Positions 10,867 to 22,584 of a stretch of DNA of 64,000 nt are shown in pieces (within the stretch, counting starts at the first letter, position 1; each line of letters starts with the position of its first letter). Made by a program: the position numbers and the translations under genes. The notes beneath the pieces are model-generated. The model ran no database searches, had not been told where the DNA came from, and saw nothing but the letters and a program-made list of their open reading frames with translations. The DNA comes from Grammothele lineata (lineage: Eukaryota > Basidiomycota > Agaricomycetes > Polyporales > Polyporaceae): positions 1 through 64,000 of the forward strand of contig NDFF03000043.1 of the NCBI GenBank assembly GCA_002150815.3, in the 5' to 3' direction.

Positions 10867-13513
10867 ATGCTGTCCGACGATTCCGAAAGCGAAGATATCC
10901 ACACCCTCACTATCAACGAACATTACGCGAAAGCGTTTGAATATCGCAAAGAGCGCGAGGAGCTTGCGAAGCGTATGTTTTCTATCTTCTAGCCTCCTCC
11001 GATCGTGTCCTCCATTCTGTTCTCTCGGGTCTTACACCTCATCTTTCTCTAGTCAAAGAAAAATATGGGTCAGACGCCGAAGACGTGGACGACGAAGATG
11101 AAGACTCCGAGGATGCGGAGTCGGAGGATGAAGATGGCGAGGAGCTTACCCCGGCAATGGACGCTGCCATCCTCCGCACACTGGCGCGCATCAAGCGGAA
11201 AGACCCTGCGATATACGAGGCTGGAAAGGACGTTTTTGAGGGTGAGCTTATTACTTCCAACTCCATGTTCGTGGCGCAAGGGCGCAAGACTGAGCGCAAT
11301 GGAGGTCTTTAGAGGAACGGAAACGGACGGGCGACGCAAAACTTTCGCGCGCGCAGAGGGAAAAGGACAAGGTGGGCATCTTTTCCTTTTCGTGTTTCGT
11401 ACGCTATTCAATATTATTCGAACTACGTGTGCCCCTCGGTTTCTAGTCGAAACCGTTGACCATCCGCCAACATGCCCTCAACTCCGCGCTTGAAGACGCC
11501 ACAGGGAACGGTTCACGCTCGCCCTCGCCCGCTCCCCTCACCTACGTGCAAGAGCAGTCTCAGCTTCGTGAAGAGGCTATCGCTGCGTTCCGCTCCGCTG
11601 TGAAAGAAGACGAGGATGACGACGACCTGCTTGTGCCGCGCGAGAAGACCAAGGACGAGATCGAGCGAGAAGAAGAGGAGTACCGCGCGTTCCTGGAGCG
11701 CGAGGTCGGAGAAGACCTCTCAGGCCTGATCACAGTGGAGCACGACGGCGAAGGGTCGGGCGAAGGAAGCGTGCGCGGAGACGCGGAGACAGGTGTGAAG
11801 GGAGAGCCGGAGGAGAGCCCGAAGAAAAAGAGCAGGAAGAACAAGGCAAAGAAGGACGGGAAGAGTAAGGAAGATGAGGACCATGAGTTCTTGATGAAGT
11901 GCGTACTGCCCGTTCTCGCGTGTCCGGGTCGCCATGCTCAGCTATGTTCTTATATAGCTACATTCTCGGCCGTGGTTGGATCGACAAGTCTGCGCACCGT
12001 CTCCCCACGTACAAAGAAATCACTGGGTCGGAAAAGGGCAAGATGAAAGCTGAAGACGGGTCAGACGCGGAAGACGACGTCAGCTCGGCTGGAGACGAGG
12101 ATGCGGATGTTAAGGACCAAGGAGACCTTGATGAGGACGAGTTCGACGAGGTCGCGGAACGCTTCGAGAGCTCATACAACTTCCGCTTTGAGGAACCGTG
12201 AGCCCCTTTCCCTCTTCCTCCCTTCCCGTAGACTAATGCACCCATGTTCAGAGGTGCGACCGAAATCGCTCGGCATCCTCGTAACCTGCCCTCTCTCGTT
12301 CGACGTGAAGATACCTCTCGAAAAGAAGCGCGCGAGAAGCGTAAGGCACGCAAAGAAGAGGAGCTTTTGCGGAAGAAGGAGGAGGTGAAGCGTCTGAAGG
12401 CTCTCAAGATGAAGGAGGTCCGCGCGAAGCTGGAGCGTATCGGGCACGAGGGTGGAAAGAAGCTTGACGAGAGCGAAGGTACGTCTCCCGCCGTTCCCTT
12501 GTTAGGAGGTGCCGGTCGCGCATTACTCACGGAATGCGTGTGATGTACAGCGCTTCAAACGCTCGACCTGGACGGTGAATGGGACCCGGACGCGCATGAC
12601 CGAAAGATGGCGGAGCTCTACGCGAACGAGGGCATCGACGACGGCGAGGCAGATGATGAGAAGCCGACATGGGACGACGACATCGACATCACGGACATCG
12701 CCCCAACAGACGTCGATGAGACCTCCACGTCGAAAAAGAAGAAGAAAAAGAAGAAAAAGAAGGGCGAGGACGACGACGTCGATGAGGGAGGCGTCGACAT
12801 CGACGAAATGGACGCGGACGTCGAGCGTCCCCAGCATGCGGAGGATGAGGAGTGGGACGGCACGGAGGAGATGCGTAGGCGGAAGGTGGAGGAGTACATG
12901 GACGAGGTCTACGGTCTTGACTTCAACGATATGGTGCGTGTCATCAACTCTCCGCTCCCCCATCCTCTTTCGCTGAGCGTCACGTCCCCAGGTCGCCGGC
13001 ATGCCCACCCGCTTCAAGTACGCCAAAGTCGACTCGCAGACGTTCGGGCTCACGCCCGCCGAGATCCTCATGGCGACCGACGCCGAGCTCAACACGTACA
13101 TGGGTCTCAAGAAGTACGCGCCGTACCGTAAAGAGGGCAAGGGTCGCAACTGGGACGGGCAGCGCGCCTCGCGTCTTGGCGAGCTAAAGCAGAAGCTCCG
13201 CGAGCGTGGCGTTGCGGGAGACGCGGATGCGAGGGCAGCGGGCCTGGATGGAGAGAAGACGAAGAAGCGAAAGGGGAAGAAAGAGCGGATGAGGGAGAAG
13301 GCTGCCGCCGCCGCCGCGGATGACGCTGGTGAGGATGGAAACGTGAAAGACGAAGACGTGGCAGACGAAGCGGTGTCGCGGAAGGAGAAAAAGAGGAAAC
13401 GGGAGAAAGAGGCTGAGGCGGTGATGGAGGTGGAGGCTGACGATGCGCTCGACGACGGTGCTGCGAAGAAGAAGCGGAGACGACACCGGAAGCATGCCGG
13501 TGTGACGACGTAG
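10867..13513 (+). CDS. KRI1: KRI1 nucleolar ribosome-biogenesis protein
   Basis: Model: join(10867..10972, 11053..11241, 11313..11371, 11447..11898, 11958..12197, 12252..12478, 12551..12933, 12992..13513), 725 aa. Kri1 works with Krr1 in 18S rRNA processing and 40S assembly in the nucleolus. Supporting words: FEYRKEREELAKLKEKYG near the N-terminus; RIKRKDPAIYE; LMNYILGRGWIDK across an intron; and the Kri1 C-terminal domain MPTRFKYAKV…FGLTPAEILMA…LKKYAPYR. Acidic blocks and a long lysine run (AAGAAGAAA repeats near 12735) are usual for the family. The C-terminal tail is Lys/Arg-rich with KKRRRHRK, a likely nucleolar signal. All seven introns are GT-AG, 54-80 bp. The exon sum is an exact multiple of three. 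Confidence 0.94.
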
Positions 13514-13749
13514 CCTTTCGTTCTTTGGTTAGTGCCGTTCAATCGCATTTCCTTTGGCATCTTTCGGGCAGTATGCCTTTGTTTGCCGCTCGCCCCAGTG
13601 GCAGGTCTGGATGGTGTTGGACGGTGAGTGGCACAGTCTCTTCAAAGTACTCGTGAAAGCCCTTGGTTCGGATCCGCATACGTATATATACATCCAGATG
13701 GGCACCCGTTGAGCCTCAGTACCCGCTCGCCTCTCTCGTCGAGGCAATC

Positions 13750-16700
13750 ATGAGGCGTCGCCGGCGCAAGCCCCGTTCTCGTCAGCCCCTGGCAGATAAC
13801 CTACTCATTCTTCCAGCACGCCTTCGTCCCGTATACCGCTGGCTCGGCCGGCAGCTATACGGTGAACTTTATCTGTGGTAAGTTCTTTCGCGTCGGCTGC
13901 GAGCGTCACGCCGGTGCGCTGGACTGATCACCATCCTCTAGGGATCCCGAGCTCCTGGGCTCAGCGACCACCAACGTGAGCTGCACATCGTTTCGTGGAC
14001 GCCCCCTTTCCACCGAAGCTCGGCACTTCCTCACGCCCAGGCCCATCATGCCTGTGCGTGACGTCCAATACCTCGACCAGAATAGCGTATGTTAAGCCCC
14101 CGTGCACAGTTTTCAGCAGACGTCTAACTTAAACTTCTAGCGAGCCATAACTTACGTCAACTCATCGCGCTCTCAACGCTGGCCGCCCTCTCCCGGATCG
14201 ACATCGTCTCTCACATCTCATATTGCCTATCGGCTGCCCGCAGGCGCGAGCCTGAATATGCCAGCTCTGTGGCTACCACTCACACCCACGGCTGCCAGCG
14301 TCCAGCTACAGTCACCACCACGACTCTGGCGCCTCTGGAAGCCAACTCTCTACCCACTTACACCTTCTCCGCCATCTACCACCACATCAATCCATCCCGA
14401 TCTCAACTTCCCGGGCCTCTCCCGACACACCTCCACCACACGCCGCTCCCGCCCCCCAGTCCCTGGCATCCTCCTCCCTTCTCGACACCTCTCTGAGTCC
14501 TCCGACTCGCACCCATACTCTATCTTCCTCACATTCTACGCAAGGGCACGCCGCCATCACGACATGGCTGAACTGCTAGCTGTCGTCATCCTCTTCGTGA
14601 TTCTCCGCCCAATGGAGGTCGCTGCGCGACTTCTGCCCACCTCCTTCACATACATATAACGCCTGGTAGCGTATTGATGAAGTCCGCCAGAAAGCGCAGC
14701 TTCATCCGCAACTACCTACTCATTTATCTTTCAGGGGCGCCGCGCGACCGGTCTCCATTACCACAAGGCTACCGCTCGCGCCGTCGGCCCACTTTCCAGT
14801 CGCATTACGGACCCTGTCATGGACCGTCTATACGAGGTCATCTGCTGATCAACCTCTGCAAATGTACCTTCTACCCGGCCCCCCACACTGTTCTCATCGC
14901 GATTGCCATTCTCCCCCCTAGGCAGCTTGTCAAGGACCTCCCCACAGTCGTTCAGGATCCTGACGCAACGCGTGCTGAGGCGTCCTACGACGTCTCGGTT
15001 GTGGAGAAGTGGCAGAATCGCCCCTATGGATCAACACGATTAGCGGGCAACGCGACCACAGGTGATTTGTTTCTCCGACCTGACTGCGTACCTTCGCGTT
15101 CTGACCGCCTCACAGGCAGTAAGCGAGGTTACCGGATGTGAGAGGATGGCACGGACACGGATACCAACGTAGCCGACCCACGTCCAACAAGGAACGGCCC
15201 AAGATACCGACTCGGACGACGCTTGCACCTCCCCTCTACTTCAAGAGGTCGGACACAGCGGCGCGTCGATCTTCCTGGGGACGTCCGTGGACTTCGGCGA
15301 ATCGCCTTCATATATCTCCTTTCCACGTTTGAACTCCCTAGCGTGAACCGGGGGTGGTCTGCTCAGCCAGATCTGACACATACGCACACAGGCGGATCCG
15401 TTCAGTCCTCCGAGCATACCACATATCTATCCGGATTTCGTCGCAAGTGCTTACACTCAGCGGGGATGTCGACCGCCGTAGCGACAAGCGGAGATATCAA
15501 GCGTCTCAGCGGTGGGGAAACTCAACGGCATGCTTTCTCGCTCTTCGCCCCTAGCGTTCTGGTGAGTGCGTTCCCCGGGTGGTACCGTGTACGAGACCGT
15601 CTGACAGGCATGCAGATCCCTTGGGGTCAATCTGTCCTACCAACCGTTAAAGACAAGCCAGCTGCGCTGCCGACTCTTCGTCGGTTCGATCCTCGTTCGC
15701 AGACGAGCCTTCTTCTGTCAACATCACGCACCTCGGGTTCTTCCAGAGTCCGCTCCGATTTCCCGACGTACTATGGATCGTGGGGCACGTCCGTTCCGCG
15801 TCCATGGCATGCTCCGAGGCTCGCAGTGTGAGCAACGCAGCCGAGCCCGCCGTTGCACCATCTTCTGAGGGGGTTCTGGTACGTCGATTCGCACCCACAA
15901 GGCCTCTCTTCGCTCGCGTCTGACAGCATCACCTTCCCTAGGTCCGATCCGTCACCCGATGGCCGAAGACATTGCTACTGCACCTCTACAGGAGTACTGC
16001 CGTGCCTGGAAGAACGTTGACCCTAGTAGTACCGGAAAGAGGGGGTATGGTACCAACCACCACGCCTCCCCCGTCAGTACCCAGCCTCCAGCCCCCGCGA
16101 TGCACAGCGTCCATCGACCCGCGTCACAGTCTGCTCGGGTACCGACAGCAGGAGCACCGTCGCGTTGAACCGGCTTCGCCCCAGCTTTCAGAGTCCCTCG
16201 AGCAACGGGACAGGAAAGGTCGCTCCGTACCTGCCCAGTGATTCCCCCACGGACACGCTCCTCCATGTCGACGTCAATGTGTGGTTGCAGTCGAGCTGCT
16301 GCCGGTCGCGCACCGGCCGACATACTTACTACAGTGGTCGGTCATCTCCTCGGACTAGCCATCACAGGCCCCGGGTCCGCTGTGAAAGGCTCACGCACCA
16401 CACCCCTTTACATGTTGTGCTCCCCACGGGCGTCCGCCGATTACGCCGCGAATGGAAGAGTTCTCAGTATGCTGGCCAATCGGATCTTGAGGCGGCCAAC
16501 CGCGACGGGTCGGGTTCGCCCAAGATCGTGTCGGAACTGGGTGAGGCCCGGCTGTTTTGATCCCCCTACCTATACGCCACACGTCGTACACCGAGTACCT
16601 CGTCAGCCACAGGCCCGTCGAGGTGTAGTATGGCATTCCGTCGTCCAATCCAAAGCCAGATGCAAGCGCGCCGTCAAGTTTGTACGGCTATATCTGCTCC

Positions 16701-17055
16701 GACCCTCAACCGCTCAGTCTGAAGTCACAGTCCGGGCTTGTAGCGGTCGTTACGAGTTCCAGCCCGGGACTATGCGGAAGACGACGTGAGTCGGTCGTTC
16801 TCTTCGCGTTGATGCGCGAGCTTACCGACTCCGAGCGCTGCTTCAGCTTCGTGCGGGGCTTTGCGGGGCCGTTCTCAATGCACGGCCTACGACATGCGAG
16901 GGCTTGCTGCAGCTGTTCGTATCGCACACTCACTATGGACCCCGTCATTCTATGGCGACGAGATTGCTTTCGGAAGGGACGGTGTTCGCACTCCCGCTCT
17001 CCAAACGTTTCACGGATTCGCGATCTTCGCATTCACCTCCCTAGCGTGGAAGTAA
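13750..17055 (+). pseudogene. Decayed multi-exon gene, resembles GtaA-type glutaminase (DUF5127/DUF4965/DUF1793)
   Basis: Protein-like segments occur in order but in different frames with intervening stops: LRPVYRWLGRQLYG (13.83 kb), STEARHFLTPRPIMPVRDVQ (14.0 kb), VVQDPDATRAEASYDVSVV (14.95 kb), GASIFLGTSVDFGE (15.27 kb), AVGKLNGML (15.5 kb), FPDVLWIVGHVRS (15.77 kb) and ADYAANGR (16.44 kb). From family knowledge, a WLG motif, an FL[ST]P..P.D.VRQ motif, GKLN and a VW.IGHVRDP motif occur in this order in secreted fungal glutaminases; the match is from memory and partial. Splice-like borders (for example gtaagt at 13878, tag at 13940) remain. The first part can still be spliced to an intact 263-aa frame, join(13750..13877, 13942..14086, 14141..14659), so a short, unrelated Arg-rich hypothetical protein is the alternative. 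Confidence 0.4.
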
Positions 17056-17258
17056 CGGGCGCTTTCACCCAGGTTTGGGCCCACACGCGAAGCTCGTAGC
17101 TATCAGGGTGGTCAAGTCGATGTACCGTAGATTTTAGAGCTCCTATAAAATTGAGCATCCTTATTTGGCAATTACGTTTTCCCCGTTGTGAACAGCAGCA
17201 AATAGAACCAGCGTATATGTAGTAGCGTAAGCCAAGCACCAGACACATGCACCAATCA

Positions 17259-18408
17259 CTAAATCGACCCGTCCTTCTCGTCCACGCCGACCGCGTCCGC
17301 CACTTCCCTAAACTTCTCCCACTGCGCCTTCGGCATCCCGTAGCTCTCCGTGAGGGCAGGGTACGACCCGTCCCTTACCGCGCCAGCATAGCCCAGCACC
17401 CCACGCGCGACCTCCGCGCGCACGTCCGCGAACCGCCTGACGAACTTGGCCTGCTGGCCCTCCCAGGTGCCCATCACGTCGTCCCACACGAGCACCTGCC
17501 CATGTGTGCCCGGGCCCGCCCCTATCCCGATCGTGAACGCCCTCGTTAGGCGCTGGGAGACGTACGTGCCGAGCGCATGGGGTATGGCCTCGAGGAGGAC
17601 GGCGAACGCGCCCGCGGCCTCGAGCGCGAGCGCGGTGCGCAGGATCTCGAGCGCCCCCTCCGCGTCGCGCCCCTGCGCAGAAAAGCCCGATAGCATGACG
17701 TGGCGCTGTGGGAGGAGCCCGACGTGCGCGACGACGGGGATGCCGGCGCGGGTGAGCGCGCGGACGGTCGGGGCGAGCGCGCGGTCGCCCTCGAGCTTGA
17801 CGGCGTCCATGTGGCCCTCGCGGACGACGCGGACCGCGGCGCGCACGGCGTCCTCGGGGCTGGCGACGTACGTGCCGAAGGGGAGGTCCGCGACGCGGAG
17901 CGGGGCGCGCGCGCCGCGGGCGACGGCGCGGGCGTGGTGGAGGAGCTCGTCGAGGGTGAGACGGGTGGTGTCGTCGTAGCCGAGGCAGACCTGTGCGAGG
18001 GAGTCGCCGACGAGGGCGATGTCGATCCCGTGCGCCTCGCACGCGCGGGCGGTGGGGTAGTCGTACGCGGTGAGCACGGTGATGGGCGTCTGGGCGGCGC
18101 GGAGGGCGCGGAGGTGGGCGAGCGTGACCTTCTTGCGCGCCGGGGCTGTAAGCGAAGGTGGTTTTGGAGTTAGTTCTGCGTTACGTACGCACCCCGGACA
18201 GCGCCGATGAGGGCCGATAGGGCTTCGGCGTCGGGGGATATGGGATCGGAGAGCGGAACTCACCCGGCGAGTCTGCGTCGCGGTCTTGAAGCCTGGCGCT
18301 GAGCCACCGACGCTGGCAGACTCGGGGCGGACCCGCGCGGAGCTGGAGAGGCAAATCGAGGAGGAGCGCCGACGGGCGCGGGATTCGCTTCGCGGCGGGC
18401 CGGAGCAT
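17259..18408 (-). CDS. ECM31: 3-methyl-2-oxobutanoate hydroxymethyltransferase (ketopantoate hydroxymethyltransferase)
   Basis: Model: complement(join(17259..18145, 18264..18408)), 343 aa, one 118 bp intron. The enzyme (EC 2.1.2.11, PanB family) transfers a hydroxymethyl group from methylene-THF to 2-oxoisovalerate, the first committed step of pantothenate and CoA synthesis. Visible motifs: TAYDYPTARACE, VGDSLAQVCLGYDDT (metal-binding Asp), RVADLPFGTY (second Asp), AVKLEGD (Glu), HVGLLPQ, LLEAIP (catalytic Glu) and GIGAGPGTHGQVLVW. The first exon is rich in Arg/Ala/Leu without acidic residues at its start (MLRPAAKRIPRPSALLLD), which looks like a mitochondrial targeting peptide, matching the known location of the fungal enzyme. 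A second donor inside the intron (gtgcgt, about 18192) could give a variant, but only the chosen one keeps the frame. Confidence 0.93.
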
Positions 18409-18973
18409 CGACGTCGTCGTCGGAAAGGAGACAAGGGGAGGAAGGAGCCTTCTTGTTTAGGCGGGCGAGATACGGGCGTGCAGGACTCGGTCGCGTGCGC
18501 AGAGGAGGAGAGAGAGATGCGGGAGCACGCACCGCCTTCAGTTTTTTAGCCTGCGCTGCTGAGCTGATCCATCGCGCCCCCTCCGAGTCAACCCCGGCGG
18601 GAAAAAATTCTCGTGCACGGCGGCCAGCCCGACGTCGCACAAGCCCCCTCTCTCCGATCCCCATTCCGCCACCGCATCGAACGACAAACGGCAGAAACTC
18701 ACAAGATCGTGTGCCTCAAACAGTATCAGATGTCCCTCGCCGGTCATGCCAAATGCCGGAATGACTCGGGCAGCTTTGGGATCCCGGGCACAAGAAGTGG
18801 AATGAACAAATTCATCATGAGCCATGATCAACGATGTAAGGAACGCGAATCATTGTCAGGAGGGTCATCACGGCTGAGAGGAGAACGGAAGGAAGACATC
18901 TCTGAAGAGCTGACGAAGCGAGAGGTGGGAAAACAAAAACACATCATGATGAATACATGGCAAAACATACGTA
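18409..18973. other. Intergenic, no supported gene
   Basis: The promoter region of the ketopantoate hydroxymethyltransferase gene and the upstream flank of tRNA-Thr copy 2. Only short random frames are seen. Confidence 0.4.
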
Positions 18974-19045
18974 GCCCCTATAGCTCAGTGGTAGAGCGCG
19001 CCACTCGTAATGGTGAGGTCGGTTGTTCAATCCAGCCTGGGGGCA
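18974..19045 (+). tRNA. tRNA-Thr (anticodon CGU), copy 2
   Basis: A complete 72 nt cloverleaf, no intron: acceptor GCCCCTA with TGGGGGC, D arm, anticodon loop CTCGTAA, T arm GGTTG-TTCAATC-CAGCC, discriminator A. It differs from copy 1 only in compatible acceptor-stem bases. Confidence 0.95.
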
Positions 19046-19497
19046 TCCGGTAATCCACATGTCCTTTTTCTTTGCCCCGAACGAGCGGAGACGTTCGAAC
19101 TTCAAAGCACGGCGTTCAATTCGTCCTGATGTGGGTCGGTACTTTTAGGTAGAGGGCTTCAAATTGTCAACCCTAGCACCAGTGAGAAGTCTGTAGAGTC
19201 GGTGGATGATAACTCCTTCCGTTGCGGATCGACACACCGACAAGGTCAACATAGTGATATCGCAAGATATGTAAAGTAGCATACATGTGCGGATTACTCA
19301 GGGACGAGGAGGGCATACAAGAAAAAAGGCCACAGTAATGGCCTCCAAAATCATACACGGGCAGCATAGAAAACCTGAAGAAACAGCACCCCAACTACAG
19401 GCATCCAAAACAAGCAAGAAGACCTGGACGAGCTACGACTATGACACGAGAGCGGGAAACGGCGAAGCGAGAGGACGGAGAGGGACGGGAGGCGAGA
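19046..19497. other. Intergenic, no supported gene
   Basis: Holds the T-run terminator of the tRNA and the 3' flank of the KEN-box gene. Nothing else is recognised. Confidence 0.4.
19065..19069 (+). terminator. RNA polymerase III terminator of tRNA-Thr copy 2
   Basis: A run of five T beginning 20 nt after the tRNA 3' end. Confidence 0.65.
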
Positions 19498-22413
19498 TCA
19501 GATCACATACACGTCCTCCTTCTCGAGGCTGTAGTCCTGCAGCTTGCGAAAGTACTCGAGGCGCTCCTGGCGCTGCCGCTCGCGCTCCTACGGCACATTC
19601 TGCCATCAGTATCCCAGTAGCACATATCGAGAGTCAGACGATAAACGCACCTCGTCTTGCTCGGGGTCGACCTCCTCTCCCGCGCGCTCCTTTCCCTTCC
19701 CTCTCGACGACGACCGCCCCCGTGCGCCCGTCGCCGTACCGCCCCTACTCCTTCCCCTTCCCCGTCCGCGCGCTCTCCCCGAGCCAGACGGGCCAGCACC
19801 AGCACCGGAACCAGAGCCGGCACCTCGACGTCCTCGCCCCCTCCCGCGGCCGCGCGTAGCAGCGCCCTTAGGCGGGGACGACCAGTCCACCGCGTCCTCA
19901 CTCCCGTCCTCGCTCGACGTCTCCGGGACGTTCTCCCTCTCTTTGCCTTTGCCCTTGCCCTTCGCCGCCGCGACCCTGCTCTTGCTCGCAGGCGCCTTCT
20001 CCCTCTCCCTCTCCCTCTCCCTTTCTTTGTCTTTGTCCTTGTCCTTGCCCTTGCTCTTCGCAGTCTTCGCCCGCTTAGGAAGGAGCGCCTCGAGCCTCCG
20101 CACCGCCGCGCGCGGGTCGGACTCGTCGCTCGGCGACTCGGGCAGCTCCGCCTGCGCGCGCGTGCGCTTCTTGCCCCTCCCCACAGCTGCCGCTCGCCTC
20201 GGCTCCGGGGCAGGGGCGGGGGCGGGCGTGGGCACGGAATCGGGTAGAGGCTCGAACGGAGGCTCGGATCCAGACCCGGACGGCTCCATCTCGAGCACCG
20301 CGAAGGGCCGTCTTACAGCCGGGCGCACCAGGGTCGAAGGTCCCGCTCCAGCTGTTGCGGTTGGGGCAACGGAAGGCTTGAACGGGGACGACGCCCCGCC
20401 CCTACGCGTGCGCGCGGTGAGGGGCGAGTCCTCGACAACTCCCGCGCCGTTATCGAGCCCCTCGCCGTCGTCGTCGAAGTGCGGGGTGGGCAGCGGCGAG
20501 CGCTGGTGCGCGGAGCGGTGCTTGTGCGGGGTGCGGAGCGCGTGCGTGGGCGACGCGTCCGAGGACGAGGGCGGCTCGAGGAGCTGTGCGAGCCCTGCGG
20601 GCTTGCGCGCGGAGGCGAGCAGGAGGGGAGGGAGGGAGGAGTGTGCGGAGGGGAAGGCGTTCTCGTCGTTCTCGTCTTCGTTCTCGTCTTCGTTTGAGCC
20701 GGCGGGAGGGGAGTCCATATCGACGTCTGGATCGGGGAAACCGCCCCCGCCGTCGTCTGGGGGCGCGTCGTTCTCTTTGAAGTCGTCGAACTCAAGGGGC
20801 GGAGGGCACATATTCTCCTTGTCGTCGAGATCGTAGTCCGAGGCGGGCATGTTCTCCTTGTCCTCGGCTTCGAGATCATCAGAACCGTGCGGGTGGCCAA
20901 AGTCTGAACGAACCGGGTCGACGTCGAGGTACAGGTCGTCGATATTGTGCTCGTCGTCGTCCGAGGGAAGAGGCGTAGGGAGCTTGTCCGGGATAGGGAC
21001 GGCTGAGGGGACCTCGTCCATCGCTAGGATCCCTAGGGGCGCGCGAGTACCACCTGGAGCACGCGACGACTCGATCGCTGGGTGCACTTTCCGTCGCGTC
21101 CGGAGCTTCTTCTCGGCGGCAAGAAGGCCGAATGGATCATCGGAGTTCTCCAGGTTCTCATCGGGCTCTGAGAAATGGGCCTGCGCATAGTACTGCTGCG
21201 AACTGCCAGCTACGTATTCTTGGGTAGGAGGTGAAGGGGGTGGGGGCGAGGAGGGAGGGAGAGGAGAGTATCCGCGCAAAACGTCCGCAGTCCACTTGCG
21301 TATGCTGCTGTCGTGCCGCCCGCGGGCGTAGAACGGCTTGAGCGACTCTTCTAGCGGCGGAATGCGTCCGAGTGGGGTGGACTGCACTGGCATGGGACCG
21401 CGTACGATACGCGCAGGGGATGGGGTTGCGAGAATCGCTCTGACAGCATCGGATGCCGTACTGTCATCATCTGCAACAGGGATGGATCCGGGTGTACCAG
21501 GGTCGTGTTCTTGGTGGAAGGAGGACGGAGTGGCAGGTTCCGCCGGTGGAACGTGGGCGGCTGGTGCGGGGAAAACGGGAACACGCCGACGCAGGGGTTG
21601 TCGGAGCGCGGTCGGGGACTCGGGGGAGGGAAGCGTTCGAAGATCCTGACCGCCGGCAGGGTGGCGATCCACGTCGAGTGGCTCTGCAGGAGCGCCGCGA
21701 TCAGACTTCGCGGACACGCGAGATCCCGACGGAGTTTGCGCACCTGGGCCGTTCTCCACGTCCTCGGCATCCACTTCAGCTATCCTCTCAACCTCCTGTT
21801 CGGATGGGGTCTTATCATGTTGTGTAGGCTGATCGCTGCGTCGCGTTGTGGAGCGAGTGGCTCGAGTGGCTCGGGTAGGTTGGTGATCCTTCCTCGACGG
21901 GTCGGGGTCGATATAGACGGCCAGTTCGCCGCGCCTCGTGGCTGAAGGACCTGAAAGTCTCCCACATAAGCGATTATGACCTCAGAAGACCGCTATCCGG
22001 AACTTGCCTTCGTCTGCATCCACCTCTATACGACCTTCGACGCCAACGCGTCTGGAGGTTGCCTTAGCTTGCTTCCGCGGTCGTCCCCGCTTGCGAGGAG
22101 TTGGTTGAGGCGGGGGTGATTCATATTGGGATACTGACTGTGCCGGTGGGGTGTCTTCTAGCGTTCCGACGCGTTCATAAGGAAACTTCTCCGCCCGTAC
22201 ACTGCGACATCGCTCACCTTTCTCTGCTTCATGAACCTCACTGTCTCCTTCGGCCTCTACATGCTTCCCTCTCGCGCTCCTGCGGACCTTGGTCTTGATT
22301 TCTACAACAGGGACGGTGGTTGGTTTCCCCGCCCGCGTCGACTTGGATTTCGGCTTCTGGGGAGTGTTCCCCGGTGTCTTGTCTTGCAATACTGGTCTAC
22401 GTCGCGTTCGCAT
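19498..22413 (-). CDS. KEN-box and AT-hook nuclear protein, candidate Sororin-like factor
   Basis: Model: complement(join(19498..19587, 19651..21950, 22008..22413)), 931 aa. I do not recognise a named family with certainty. Seen: an Arg/Lys-rich N-terminus, an AT-hook (PRKRGRPRKQ, near residue 120) for minor-groove DNA binding, long Pro/Ser/acidic disordered regions, three KEN motifs close together (DKENMPAS, DKENMCPP, FKEND), a Lys/Glu-Arg repeat encoded by a CT-rich microsatellite (19995-20050), and a C-terminal exon ending in YSLEKEDVYVI. KEN boxes are APC/C-Cdh1 degrons. KEN boxes plus a short conserved aromatic/acidic C-terminus are features of Sororin, the cohesin-protecting factor; that identity is inference. 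Intron 1 uses a GC-AG donor (gcaagt), needed to keep the frame. MCB and CRE motifs lie about 100-165 bp upstream. Confidence 0.8.
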
Positions 22414-22510
22414 GGCGCGTCGGTAAGTGGAGCGGGAGGATGAATGGACGGGGTCGTGGTGGTCATGATCAATGGCGGAGTTACGCGAGCGACGCGCCGG
22501 CTCCGCGCAC

Positions 22511-22523
22511 ACGCGTGACGTCA
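22511..22523. promoter_or_regulatory. MCB box overlapping a perfect CRE
   Basis: ACGCGT (22511-22516, the MBF/MCB element of G1/S genes in fungi) overlaps TGACGTCA (22516-22523, a CREB/ATF-type site), about 100 bp upstream of the KEN-box protein ATG at 22413. Confidence 0.55.
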
Positions 22524-22576
22524 CAGCGCTATTGTGACATAGTCACATCTGCGCGGACGGCTCGGGACCGCTTCTT

Positions 22577-22584
22577 TGACGTCA
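22577..22584. promoter_or_regulatory. Second perfect CRE (TGACGTCA)
   Basis: An exact palindromic CRE, 61 bp from the first, in the same promoter. Two exact copies in 70 bp are unlikely by chance. Confidence 0.55.

Noticed and set aside
12523..13560. 345-codon minus-strand frame
   Set aside because: Shadow of the KRI1 acidic/lysine-rich exons.
19544..20836. 430-codon open frame on the plus strand
   Set aside because: Antisense to the KEN-box gene exon; Ser/Arg/Leu-rich low-complexity shadow of a GC-rich coding strand.
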